Of a DNA stretch of 64,000 nt, positions 14,034-25,064 are shown piece by piece. A program made the position numbers and the translations under genes. This DNA is from Biscogniauxia marginata (Eukaryota > Ascomycota > Sordariomycetes > Xylariales > Xylariaceae): contig MU404055.1 of assembly GCA_022695795.1 (NCBI GenBank), positions 1,116,001 through 1,180,000 of the forward strand, written 5' to 3'. The notes beneath the pieces are model-generated. The model was not told the origin of the DNA. It made no database searches and saw nothing but the letters and a program-made list of their open reading frames with translations. Position 1 is the stretch's first letter. Each line of letters opens with the position of its first letter.

Positions 14034-15320
14034 ATGCCACCACCCAACACTCCCGAGGAGGGCCTAGTCATGGCTACCACCACCTTGGCTCTCCGGCCTG
14101 TTATCCGAGGGGAAGCACCTCCCTCCGCCATAGACCTCCGAGCTCTTGAATACGAAGGCGTTATCGATGAGAACCTGATATGTCCCATATGTCGAGTTGC
14201 CTTCGTGTCGCCCGTCATAACGAAATGCGACCACGTCTTCTGTCATAGATGTATCGCTCAGGCACATGCTCTGAACCCCGTCTGCCCGGTCGACCGGCTC
14301 CCGCTGAAGCTGGAATCCGAAACGAAGCCTGCGCCCAAAATCGTTCACAACCAGCTCGACAACCTGGTAGTCAAATGCCCAAACAAGAACCGAGGCTGTG
14401 ATCTATCAGTTGCGAGATCCCTAGTGGAGAACCACGTCACTCGGTATTGCGATAAGACACTCGTTCCTTGCCCCCACCCATCTTGTAATGATACCGTGGC
14501 TCGGAAAGATACGGGAAAGGGGTGTCTACACTACGATGTCAAGTGTGAATACTGCGAGCAAATGAAACAAAAGGCAGACCTGGAAGAACACCAGGATAAC
14601 AAGTGTCCGAATAGAAAGAAAAACTGCGAGCTGTGCAATGCCGAGTTCCTGCGACACAAGCAAGATGAGCATATGAAGGAATGCCCTGAAGCTGAGACGC
14701 CCTGTAATTTCGCTCCATTTGGTTGCACACGTCAAATGAACCGCAGGAAACTAGAGGAGCACGCACAAGCTTGCGAATACAGGGTTGTTGGTCCTGTAGG
14801 GACACAGCTGGCAGAACTACGGGCAGAGCTTGGTGTCCTGCGAGAGAAAGATCGGCTGAAGGAACGCCGGATCAAGTTCCTCGAGAACAAGGGGTTTCCA
14901 ATATCCGCGGCCTCGACAGAGACAATGGCAGATATCAGCCTGCCTGGGACCTCGGCCAGTGCAGACACCGCACCATATGAATCGCGAGACCAATATTTCC
15001 TGTCTCTGTTTGAAACCATGGAGTCAAAGGTTGAACGCCTGTCTTCTGCCCTCAACGAAGTCGAGGGCCGGCACTCGATGATGCTGTTCAACGAAACACT
15101 TCAGATTAAGGACCAGCTCACCGAAATACGGAGTACCCTAGGCGTTCTCGGGATGCACGTCCGATGGCTAATGAACTTTCGACTACAAGAACGTGGCCGG
15201 GTAGGGACCGGGGCTCCCAACATGCCCGGGCCCTTCTCCGACGCTCGGGACAATAATAGCACACTGCCTCTGCCCCGCCGCCTCAGTGATACCTTACGAG
15301 AGAATCCCGCTCGGCTGTAA
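14034..15320 (+). CDS. TRAF-type RING E3 ligase-like protein (RING, TRAF zinc fingers, coiled coil)
   Basis: A single-exon frame of 428 residues. A RING finger lies at residues 50-87: C50-x2-C53, C65-x-H67, C70-x2-C73 and C84-x2-D87. This is the C3HC3D form typical of TRAF proteins, with the last ligand Asp in CPVDR. Two or more TRAF-type zinc-finger segments follow (about 118-245), rich in CP/CPN, HVTRYC, EHQDNKCPNRKKNC and EHMKECPEAETPC spacing. A coiled coil rich in Glu, Arg and Leu spans about 255-285 and another lies near 330-375. Such proteins are expected to be ubiquitin ligases or scaffolds; no MATH domain is visible. Fungal substrates of this family are unknown to me. A second ATG at codon 13 (MATTTLALRP) is an alternative start. 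Confidence 0.85.
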   Translation: MPPPNTPEEGLVMATTTLALRPVIRGEAPPSAIDLRALEYEGVIDENLICPICRVAFVSPVITKCDHVFCHRCIAQAHALNPVCPVDRLPLKLESETKPAPKIVHNQLDNLVVKCPNKNRGCDLSVARSLVENHVTRYCDKTLVPCPHPSCNDTVARKDTGKGCLHYDVKCEYCEQMKQKADLEEHQDNKCPNRKKNCELCNAEFLRHKQDEHMKECPEAETPCNFAPFGCTRQMNRRKLEEHAQACEYRVVGPVGTQLAELRAELGVLREKDRLKERRIKFLENKGFPISAASTETMADISLPGTSASADTAPYESRDQYFLSLFETMESKVERLSSALNEVEGRHSMMLFNETLQIKDQLTEIRSTLGVLGMHVRWLMNFRLQERGRVGTGAPNMPGPFSDARDNNSTLPLPRRLSDTLRENPARL

Positions 15321-18300
15321 ATGTTGGCGAGAAGCCATCCTATTAGGAGCCCAAAAGAAAGCCTTTCGTTGTTCAATCTCGCCAGGGGTCCTAGATATGA
15401 GATCATCTCATGTATGAAATGGTTTCATTTTTTAAGTTTCCCGCAGTTTCATCCCAGGCAAAGCACAAAGGTCAGGACCCTACGAGCTTTCGCTGGACAA
15501 AACTCTACCTAGAACTCGACATGACGGCTACCTCGTTATCATTAGCGAGATGGGATATTCTCTTACCAAATGTTAGCTGCCACCCCCTCCGTCCCTGCTC
15601 TGTTGACGCAGTGCCCGAATTACATGCGGGAGGATAGGAGATTACGATTTGTAGAATTCCAATTCATGTCGCCTATACCATGTGCATCTGAGTAGCCCAT
15701 GCGTTGGGTGCAGTGGATATAATGAAGCAATCCGTCTTCGGTTTCGTCAGACGTTGGTGCATGAAAAGGGATGCCGCAGATAATCATAGCGCCTGAGGGC
15801 GCTTGATATTCGTCTGGAGTTCGTTAGTGCAATGACGCGATGGTAAACGCATGACTCGGTACAGTCATCACTTGATCGAGGTTTTAATCGCTTAGGCTGT
15901 TGTTGTCTGCATAACACAATTCGGGGCCTTACTTGTCGTCTTGCAAGTTTGTATGGGGGAAGATTGTCGTCACTACCGCCCGTACATGCAACTGTATTTT
16001 CTTACAAAGACTACTACCTCGAAGCATACTCACCAAGACTATCCCAAACGCAACCAACGAAATTATCGAATATTGGTGTTTTTAGTATCCTATCGGCAAG
16101 GGTGTAATGTTTCTACATCCCAGGAGTCTACCAAGGCAGAACATTCACGTTTTGTTCTTCATCGGCCTCACGTATGCATTAAAGATTGAGGAATATATGT
16201 CCCAGGATACGACACCGTGGACATGGGAACCGCGACATAATTCGCAAACTTACTTGCTGCTAGACCTCTAGCTAGTCGCGGGGAAGGCGACAACTTCGCT
16301 CAGGATAATTAACCCTCTTGAAGAGCGGCCGTAAGATGTTGAAGATGATGGTCCGCGAGATAATGGTGGAGAAGGCGATGAGGAAGATCGGCCAAGACCC
16401 ATACACTAGGTATTGGAAAAGATAGATACTCATCACAGTAAAAGTATTAGTGATCTTGGCCATAGCATTTGATAAGGGCATTGCCAGTTTTGTGGTCAAT
16501 TTATCGATGACAATTTCAGTATAGCTGGGGAGAAGAGGGAGCTCGCCGAAGGTTATCATGGCTGTATTGGAGAATCACCAAATGGTTTTGGAGGCTGGAG
16601 ATATGCCCCGAATGCAACCTCGGCTGGAGCCCAGCCAACTGTGTCGCAGAAAAAAAAAACGCCATGATGGAAGTTTTCAAATTGAGTTAATTAAATTCGA
16701 TACCGACAGTTTTTTTTTAAGGTCTACACACTTGCTTAGGGAACTCAACCAGGTCTTTGGTTTAGAGCGGTCACGGTAGGTTACCACGTCCAATTTGTTG
16801 GTTCGACCTCACGGTTACGAGCGAATAGTGCAAAGGGAAATCATGAACGTTCTCTATCTATAGTTCGTTCTTACCTGTGTATGTGTCTCGAAAAGTGCCT
16901 AGTCCGATTACAGGTATCAATTTCTTGTGTTAGGTTATCCATCTCCCTACTGCGGGTTTAGTCTTTAACCTAGAACCTATACGAGCGTGTGTATATGACA
17001 TGAAATCGGAAGATATGTCTACCTAGAGACCGGAGTGGTCTTGCTTATGTTCCATAGTTATGCGGCCGACAGTAGCACAAAGCCATCCCATAAAAGATAC
17101 ACGATTACATTTTATCTTAGTATTCCACTCAGCTTTCGTTAGAATCACTTCTGGTATGACTACCTAGTCACTTAGATATAGGAGTCACGTACCTAGGAAA
17201 CTAAAGCGTAATAGTGGTTGGATGGAGTGAAAGTGTCAGTTAGAATAAGGGTCATAAGCCTTGATTCATCTGTATGTCCTTAACATAGGTACTTATAGGT
17301 GAATTTGTTCCAAGTTGAAGTTGGATCCGTACATGTTTACATCATTCGAGTGCGTGTCGAGGGCAAAACGACTAATATAGACTCATTAGTTACTAGGAAG
17401 GACACAAAGCTATAGCGGATTATATTATCTCCCCCCCCTATTTCCCCCCCCTTCTAAGCTATCTATCGTAGCTTTTTTCTTTAAGTTCCGGCGCATATCT
17501 CACATTGAATGAAAGCTTCGTTTGACTCTACGAAACTACTTAGGTATATGCTAACTACATATGTAATGTACGGAATGACGGACAGGTGGGTAGGTATCTA
17601 TCCGTTCTTGGGAAGATCCTTCTTATGTCTTTACCACGGCGGGAACGAAATATAAATCCTCCGCCACACAGTTACCTATCTACCTGGGAATGGGAAACCG
17701 ATCAAGGTACCGATTACGGCAAATTTTAGTTGCAGTTTCACAAAAAGGGGTTTCCTTCTTCTTCCTGTTTTTTCCTTTTTTTTTTCTTTCTTTCGGAGGA
17801 CCGATAACATTGTCCACGATGGCCCAGAAAGCTACCATTGATTTACCCCAGAAGGGCTTTCCGATGGAGCTGAGTCATAGAAGCGACAACCGCCTCCCCT
17901 CCTCCCCCACGGACAATTCTCGGAGAAGGAGGGGGGTGGGCAAAATCTCCCAACACAAAGTGGTTTTTACCAGGGCGGCCTCTTTGATGCGTCAGTCACG
18001 TCTGTAGACGTTGTTTCCGAGCCAGTCGTTTCCGTGACAGCTGTCGGTTGGTAGGTAGCAGTAACCGCCTGCACGGGCCCTCCCCCCGGGGTGAATCACT
18101 GGCCGAAGTCGGTAGGTATTAGGTAGGTAGGGGTGCTATGCTGTGGCTCCTATTGATACGCCGATGTGGCTGCCAGTCCAACACAGCTGTGTCGTACCTC
18201 CTAATGGGCGGTCGCCCGCCGCAGGGGAAACCACAAACGACGGCTTTGTCTTTCTGTCCACCACCTAGAAATAGTGCCTCCTTTCTCTCCCCCCCCCTCT

Positions 18301-18473
18301 CTCTCCCTTTCTATCGCTTCGCTTTCTCTCCTCACCCTCTTCGGATAAAGTCAAATCTGCGAACCACTGCTCTTGTATTCGACCATCTTTCTTCCTTTCT
18401 CTCTTGCGCATCCCTCTGCCCGTAATAAATAATAATATCGGGTTTTCCGTCGTTCGACTTACTAGCTATCAAG
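15321..18473. other. Gene-free interval of about 3.2 kb
   Basis: No convincing gene. The DNA is A+T-rich with CCTAGGTA-type words and C or T homopolymers near 17430-17480. One minus-strand open frame (16559-16272, 95 codons from an ATG) encodes two hydrophobic segments, but it has no family resemblance or splice partners and is left uncalled. From about 18060 the DNA turns CT-rich, which looks like the promoter and leader of the next gene. Confidence 0.5.
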
Positions 18474-19071
18474 ATGCCGCTGATGATGCCCCTCGAGCTG
18501 CTCAACAACTTCAGGAACGGACTGGGGGAGCATGCCGGTTATCTTCGACTTGCCGTCCAGACGCCACCGACCATGTCCTTCGGGCTAGTCGACGACTTCA
18601 AGCGCGGGTTTGGGGAACACGCCCAACCTCTTGCGGACTGGCTGTCTCAGCCTCGTAAGTCGTGCCCGAGCCAAGCCTGGCGCACGCGTGAAAGCTACTA
18701 ACGGGAGGGGGGTGAAAGATATTCTAGCGGTCGTGATAGCCTGGGCCGTCACATTTACCATCATCTGCTCTCTGGTTCTCGCCTTGGGCTTTGGGCCCAT
18801 TGGCATCGGCTTCGGTAACTATTTTCCCCTGGCCACCCCCCCCCACAATGAAAGGCCGCCGTGACTCGCTGCTAACGTGACATCAGGGACTCTCGCTGCC
18901 GCCTTCCAGTTTGCGATGTACGGTGGCTTCACTCCGGCCGGCGGGATCTTTGCGACCTTGACTAGCATGGCGATGCTTGGCACGCTGATGCCGGCTGCTG
19001 CCGTCACGGCCGCGGTCCTTGCTACTGCGGTCGCTGCCGTTGTCTGGGCCTGTGGTGTTGGTCGTCCGTGA
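18474..19071 (+). CDS. IFI6/IFI27 (ISG12)-like small membrane protein
   Basis: Three exons (18474-18654, 18728-18814, 18887-19071) separated by introns of 73 and 72 bases encode 150 residues. Both introns carry CTAAC branch sites. Residues 61-150 form a hydrophobic, Gly/Ala-rich domain with blocks GFGPIGIGFGTLAAAFQ, MYGGFTPAGGIFATLTS and MLGTLMPAAAV. This follows the pattern of the interferon-induced 6-16 family (IFI6/IFI27), which in animals are small mitochondrial or ER membrane proteins linked to apoptosis. At least three hydrophobic helices are expected. The N-terminal 60 residues contain an internal duplication: LLNNFRNGLGEHAGYL (about 9-24) and LVDDFKRGFGEHAQPL (about 38-53). The first intron has an alternative in-phase acceptor 9 bases upstream (after GTGAAAG), changing three residues. 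The fungal function is unknown. The family call is inferred from motif pattern only. Confidence 0.75.
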
Positions 19072-19841
19072 GGCAGTCAAGTCCTTCGACAGTCAGGGGT
19101 GCCGGTTTAGCCTCGATTCGGAACAGCAATGTGGTCGAGATCAAGCGGATTATACTGCACTTCTCCGGTCGACTACAGAATCGAACGAGTGACATGTTAG
19201 GGTCGATCTAATGAAAGAAGAAATGTAATGTTAGACAATAGTGGCGAATCTACTTAAGGTAGTGATCGATAAGGTCAAAAACAGGCGAACTTGTGTTGCC
19301 CAAGGAATGATGAAGTGATATTGTACGTGATTAATCGTCAAAGTCAATCTGAGTATAAGCTTTGAAATCTAAGGATATTCGTCTCAACGGTGGTACCTTA
19401 GATTGTATGTTCCTTGATGACCTTCCCCCGGATTAAGTGTGTATTCCGCCATGGATCTCTCCAGTTTCTTAGAGCCACTCAAGCGAGCTCCTGAGTACAT
19501 CTGACTCGTCTGCATTCCTTCAAAGGCGCAAAACCACTTTTCTCTTTGCAGGCAGAAAAGCCTTATTTGACATCATTCATGCAAGTTGCCTTGTTCTATC
19601 TAAGAGGTATATAAGACCTAAAAGCTTAACAGCGTAGCTGTGGGGCTACTATTTACTAGACTATAGAAATTCTAGAGCGGTCTCCACATGTAGCAACGTT
19701 GGAGGAACGTCTTCAGCAAAACAATACTGTCATACGTTACTCGACCAAAGCTATTCCTGCTAGGCGATAGCTAGGGAATATATAGAGGGATTTTAATGAC
19801 TCGTAGTCATTCTTCCCATACAGGATTTGCGTCATACCCAT
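19072..19841. other. Convergent intergenic region
   Basis: A 770-base A+T-rich stretch between the IFI6-like gene and the end of the AT-hook gene. No coding, RNA or repeat feature is recognised. Confidence 0.5.
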
Positions 19842-21848
19842 TTACTTCCGTATTATTTTCAGGAGAGGTGCAATTCTGGATCGCTTGCTCAGGCCAACCC
19901 TATAGGGGGCTTTGGACCCAGGAGTGGAATTGGGGGTCTTCTTTGCTTCCGACTTGCACGACTGGGTTTCGTGCGCGGACTCTTCTGCGGCTTTTGTCGG
20001 TGGTGCCCCAGGCGAGAGCGTTTTCGAGGGGCTCCTCGTATTCCTATCAACATCTTTCAGGGGCAGGATATCGTCACTCGCAGCTTGGTCGTCTACGCCC
20101 GTGCTCTGCTTCGGGTCGACTTTCATTTTCTTAGTCTTGTGCTCCTTGATATCCTGTTCAGATGATTCTAAAGCTGAATCATCCGGCCGGGTGCTAGTTC
20201 CGTAGGATTCCAAGTTGGTCAACGTCTCAGCAGAAACAGCTTGTTCAGACATTGCTGTCTCGGCCTTTGCTGAGTCTGACTTTCGGGGGCGACCCCTTTT
20301 CTTCTTTGGCTTTCCTGAAGGGACAGCTGTCTGAAGAGCTGTTTCCAATTGAGCACGCTCTTGAGTAATCACCGGGGTCTCATCATCAGGGATATCTTGA
20401 GGAGTTTCCTCAAGGACAAGTTGCTTTTTCTTGCGTCCGCGCTTTTTCGGCTGTGTAGCTGGTTTCGGTTCTGGCTGACCGGCTTCCATATCATCAATCG
20501 CAGGGATGTCAGGGGCATCAGGAACCATCTCTGCACCAGCTGGTTCATTCAGTTTATCCTCATTCGTAGTTGAAATAGCGTCTTCTCTGATATCTCCATC
20601 CTCAATGATTGTAGTAGCCTTGATCCTTCGCCGACTAGGTCGGGGCTTATAGTTCTCTTGATAATCATTGTTGGTATCGGAATCCCATGCCTCATCCTGA
20701 CCTAGCTCATCCGCATCTTCCGAGATTCTCGGTTTCTTTTTGTCCCTCTTAGCTGATGGGAGTTTACTTGGCGATCTAACAGGACTTTCCACGTTGTCTT
20801 CTGCTTGCAGGGCATCGGACTTCCTCTTTGAGGGGCGAGAATATCCTAGGCCAATTACGTCTGGGGAAGAGGTTATCTAGCGAATGCTTTATTAGTAGAT
20901 ATAATGGTTTTCTCTGAGGACGCAGGATTCACTTACATCTATCACATCACGAGAGCTATCTTCCTGCGTTGCGGTAGCTGGTCTCTCCCATGGGAGAGGA
21001 GGCCCTGAAGATGCATACCTGCTAGGAGTCGGGTACGCGATGGTTGTGGCGCAGCTTGATTTCTGATTAGAGAGACTCCCCGGTAGTCCGGGGTAGCCAT
21101 TCTGCGATACGTTGACCTTCTGGTACTCAAGCCTTTGCATAGTAGTGAGGTTGCTTTGAGCTACGTAGAAGTTCTTGTTTTCTGGCACCACTGAGTCATG
21201 GAGTGATATCTTTCTCGTCTCCGTGGCTGGCAGCAGCGATGATTCGAGCGCTCCATCTCCTGCAGATCCCCCGTCTTGCAGAGCTATATCCTCCGCTGTC
21301 TGTTTAACTTCAAGATCATCCTCAGCTGCAAACGTTTTAGTGGCCGGGTTTGATTGGGATTTCTTTCGCTTCCCATGAGTCCTCTCTTTTGTCCCGTTCG
21401 ATCTCTTCACGCTCCTCGACGTGGCATCTTCAGGACTGCTCGGTACCTCCCATTCTTCCCCTGTGCCTTTCCTGGGGGTGTTGAATTCAGATGGGTCATG
21501 GTTAAATATATCTTCCTGGTTTCCCAGCCCGTCGAGCACTACCGAGGATGGTACACCGGCCTCGCCACTGCTTGCACTGGCCTTCTGGCTTTGGCGGACA
21601 ATGTTCTCGATCAGATGCGACTGCTGCAGGGCCCTATTCTGCTGCTCGCTATAAACGTCTGCGAAGAACGACGGGTCTGTGGTGTCAGATACATGATTGT
21701 GACTATTTGGTGCGTCAGGACTGGATGGCCGGTGTTGCGGGCTGAGTGGTTCGGGCTGAGGAGGTTCTATCTCCTGCCCCAGTGGGCTCAGTGGCTCATC
21801 CCCACCGTCTTCATCGTCAGAGTCGGCAATCACCCTTCGAGGAGCCAT
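19842..21848 (-). CDS. AT-hook nuclear protein of unknown function
   Basis: Exons 21848-20937 and 20876-19842 join in phase 0 across a 60-base intron and encode 648 residues. The N-terminus MAPRRVIADSDDEDGG is acidic and followed by a Pro/Ser-rich disordered region. A DPSFFADVYSEQQ segment and a helical stretch at about 66-90 are likely conserved. Two basic AT-hook-like motifs lie in exon 2: KKRGRKKK (about 448-455) and the canonical KKRGRPRKSD (about 496-505), which would bind the minor groove of A+T-rich DNA. The C-terminus APYRVGLSKRSRIAPLLKIIRK is basic and looks like a conserved short motif. No enzymatic domain is seen. It is probably a chromatin or DNA-repair associated protein, but this is inferred only from the AT-hooks and composition. 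Confidence 0.8.
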
Positions 21849-22538
21849 AAGAAGAGTTAATGCAGATAGCAGCGAAGTCCTGAACTTGGGTGACGCGTCT
21901 AGACGCGGTCTAAATTATAAGAAAACCCACGATCAACTGAAAGTACCGCCACTGTCGGGGAATAATGTTGCTTCTAAATTGTCCACGAGTTTTCAATAAA
22001 AGTTTCATTGGAGAGCTCGCACAGTTACGTATCAAGATCAAGCGTGAACTGTTGCACAAGCCTGTTGAAATATTGGTCGTCCTGGTCGTCGTCGCTGCTC
22101 ATGAGCAGGTGGGTCCAAGTAAATAAATTTGGAACCAATATATGTGGGTCATATACGTGGATCGCGACAGAGGGTCTACCTAGGGTCTACCTGATATTAG
22201 TGCCAGCTGGTAGCCAGCCGCTATCAATTTGACAGCTGTGGACTAGTAAGGGGGAAACCAAGCCCCTAACGAGCACCCGACTGTTGGCTGGTTGGACTTA
22301 TTATTATATACCTAGGTAGGTACCTAACAACAATCACAAGATATCCGGATTACCAGTCACTATTAACTCCTTGTTTCCTCTCAGAAGTACTAACTATAGC
22401 AATCGATCATTTAAGGACTAACACCTCTATGCATAAGAGCAGGTTGCCTGGACAAGACTGGTACATCTGACTGACTGAAAAAGCAAAGTCCAAAAACGCC
22501 CACAGACGCCACTATGACTCTGCTTCGGAATTCCACTC
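21849..22538. other. Intergenic region between the AT-hook gene and HAS1
   Basis: A 690-base stretch holding the AT-hook promoter and the HAS1 3' flank. A CCTAGGTAGGTACC word lies at 22311-22324. No gene is seen. Confidence 0.5.
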
Positions 22539-25064
22539 CTATCGCCTCTTAAACCTCTGATCCTGTCGTGGCTGACTTCCGTAAGATCTCCTTCCTTGAG
22601 TCTTTTTGTCCTTGCTCATTCTCGCGCCCAACGTGAGATCAATTCGAGGGGGCGCCGTGAACCCGAAGCTCTTCGCCACCTTTGCCAAATCTAACTTGTT
22701 CACATCAAATACTGTACGTAGACTATGACTAGCATACGCATGAAGGTACGACTTATACCCGTCCTTGGCGCTCTGATTGAGATAATAGTTCCGTGCAATG
22801 AGTTTCTCCAGCTGTGAAGTCACATTCAAAATCCTGTTCGCCGGGAAATCGTATTCCACAACTGGTACGCGGGCACTTTTGAGATGGGTCAAGAAGCCCA
22901 CCTCATGAGGTTGGAGGAAGAGCAAGCTGCGCCCTTTGGAGCTGGAACCACGGGCTGTTCGACCAACCCGGTGAATGTAGTCTCGAGGATCATCAGGAGG
23001 ATCGAACTGTACTACATAATCGACGTCGGGAATGTCCAACCCTCGGGCAGCTACATCAGTACAGATGAGGGTGCCCGACTTCGCATTGCAGAATTCGTAG
23101 TAGGTATTTGTTCGTTTCTGTTGCTTTTGTTTTCCGTGTAGGTCGAGGCAGGGTCTATATGGGTTAGCATGTTTCCAATTGGGGGAAACAAGGATTAACC
23201 GCGCAACTTACAGGTCAATGTAATTTAGCAATTCCGAGTAGTATTTCACCGATGCGCAGCTAGACAAGAAGACGATAACCTTTTTCTTCTGATTCTTTTT
23301 CAGAAACGAGAACAATAGTAGGAAACGCTTTATCCATGGTTGTTAGCCTATAACTTTAGTTTCTCTAGAGTCCTGGTGTAGACATACCTTATCCGCGTCG
23401 CACACGACGTATCCCTGTTCAAGTGAGTCAACAGTACTATATTCTTGCTGCTCCTCGACATTGATATAGATGGGACCGGGCTTCAAGGATATTCTAGCGA
23501 GATCTTCGACTTTTGTGGTCCTAATACAAGTCAGCGCTCTCTTTAATAAAGCCTGACTTCTAAATTCATCTCCAGTAATGGGAAACGATAGAAGGTTAGA
23601 GAGAACGGAAGTTTCGCTTACTATACACTCTGTTAGCATACATTTACACAAAGGCCAAAAGGCCATTCTAAAATGAAAACACGGGGGGTCGGCACTAACC
23701 TGAGTGGCGCTGAACAAACCAGTTTGGCGGTCCTGGCTAGGTAAGATCTTTATTCTGTTGAGAAGTTAGCAAACTACTTGTTTTCATGGCGTAGGTTGGC
23801 ATCTGGTGCTATGAGGGGTTGAGATGTGCGCCTGAGAAGCAGATTACATCAAGATTATGTGTGGAACGAGAAAAACAGAAATTGCTCACATAGCCTTCAT
23901 TTCATCTTCAAATCCTATCCTGCCAGACGTTAGCGAGCTTGTAAGAGTTTTTTTCAAGATGCGGTTCGAGCTCACTCTAATATACGATCGGCCTCATCAA
24001 TGACAAGGGATTTCTGATTCGTAGTCAGTAACTTGCTACTTAAGACCAAGGATGGTTTGATCCGAGAGGTAACAATACATACTAGATTCTTGAAGACAAA
24101 ACCTGGAGTATTTTGCAAGTGATCGAGTAACCTGCCTGGGGTTGCTATGAGAAGATTGACTCCTTTAGACAGTTTTTCCGCCTCGCTTCTGCGATTAGCT
24201 ACACTCGCGAGTTAGCAAGTAACTCCACGGCCAGATTTAGAGAAGTGATGAGAGAGCTCGGTTTACTCACCTCCTCCCATGACGATGCCGTAAGTTTGCG
24301 AATGCGGTTTCATCAGCTCGACAGCAACCCCAAAAATCTGTAGCGCAACTAGAACTGGTCAGCGGGGTGGTCCAGCGGGAAGTTGGCAAGGGTTACCTTA
24401 CGCTCTCTTGTTGGCGCGATGATAACCACTCCCGTTCCATTCCTACGATAATTAGATTTTTGACGTCGAAATTAGAGGTCTGCTGAATAAAAGAAGTGTC
24501 GCACCTTGGCTTGAAGCGGAGATTGCTCAGCATCTCGACAGCAGGGATCAAGAAGCTAAGGGTTTTCCCACTTCCCGTCTTAGCAGCACCCAACACGTCT
24601 CGGCCGGCAAGCAGAGGTGGGATCGCTCTCTGTTGAATTGGCGTCATCGTCTCAAATTTCATCCCCTCGATGGCTTTCATTGTCTTGTCAGACAGATTCA
24701 ACTCGGAGAACTTCTGCGCATTGCTCTGGACGAACGACGATAGGCCGGAGATTGTGTCATTTGACGAGTCCTCCACATTTCCTGCCGCGCTCTTGTCCAG
24801 CTGAGAATCGCCATCCGCGTCATCTGAGGCATCTTCTACTCGCTCATCCTCGCCATTTTCGTCGCTCGAGTCATGGGCTTCATCATCGTCCTCTGCATGG
24901 GAATGGTCATTGTCTGTCGAGGGTTCGGAAGGAATCTCGGGCTCGGCTCGCTTCAATTTCTTCGATTTTCGGGACGGAGCAGAAGCCGTCGGCGTAGACA
25001 CCGTGGCTCTGGTGCTAGCGGCATCCTTTAACTTTCTCTTCTTGCTGTGCTTGGCAGACTCCAT
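22539..25064 (-). CDS. HAS1: DEAD-box ATP-dependent RNA helicase HAS1 (ribosome biogenesis), ten exons
   Basis: HAS1 is a nucleolar DEAD-box helicase needed for 40S and 60S pre-ribosome maturation. Ten exons were traced: 25064-24505, 24442-24402, 24348-24271, 24198-24083, 24013-23976, 23919-23890, 23754-23700, 23519-23388, 23327-23212 and 23154-22539, giving 593 residues. Seen: a Lys-rich then acidic N-terminus, Q motif [10 protein letters not shown], Walker A AKTGSGKT (161-168), [24 protein letters not shown] (271-274), SAT (303-305), [11 protein letters not shown] and HRVGRTARG. The HAS1-typical C-terminus has [35 protein letters not shown] and KSFGF. Every junction is canonical and in phase except exon 7/8. 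The donor CAG/gttagt (23699) pairs with acceptor attag (23521) only if one extra G enters, which breaks the frame. The model given skips that base. Residue 300 is Gly where homologues usually have Met (RQTMLFSAT). A sequence error, unusual splicing or a real lesion could explain this. Confidence 0.9.

Noticed and set aside
16272..16559. Minus-strand 95-codon frame with hydrophobic segments
   Set aside because: No family pattern, no splice partner and isolated in A+T-rich DNA, where hydrophobic chance frames are common.
23343..23717. A continuous 124-codon frame across the HAS1 exon 7/8 interval
   Set aside because: It would insert about 60 unrelated residues into the helicase core. It is better read as an intron without stops, and the anomaly is reported as a finding.
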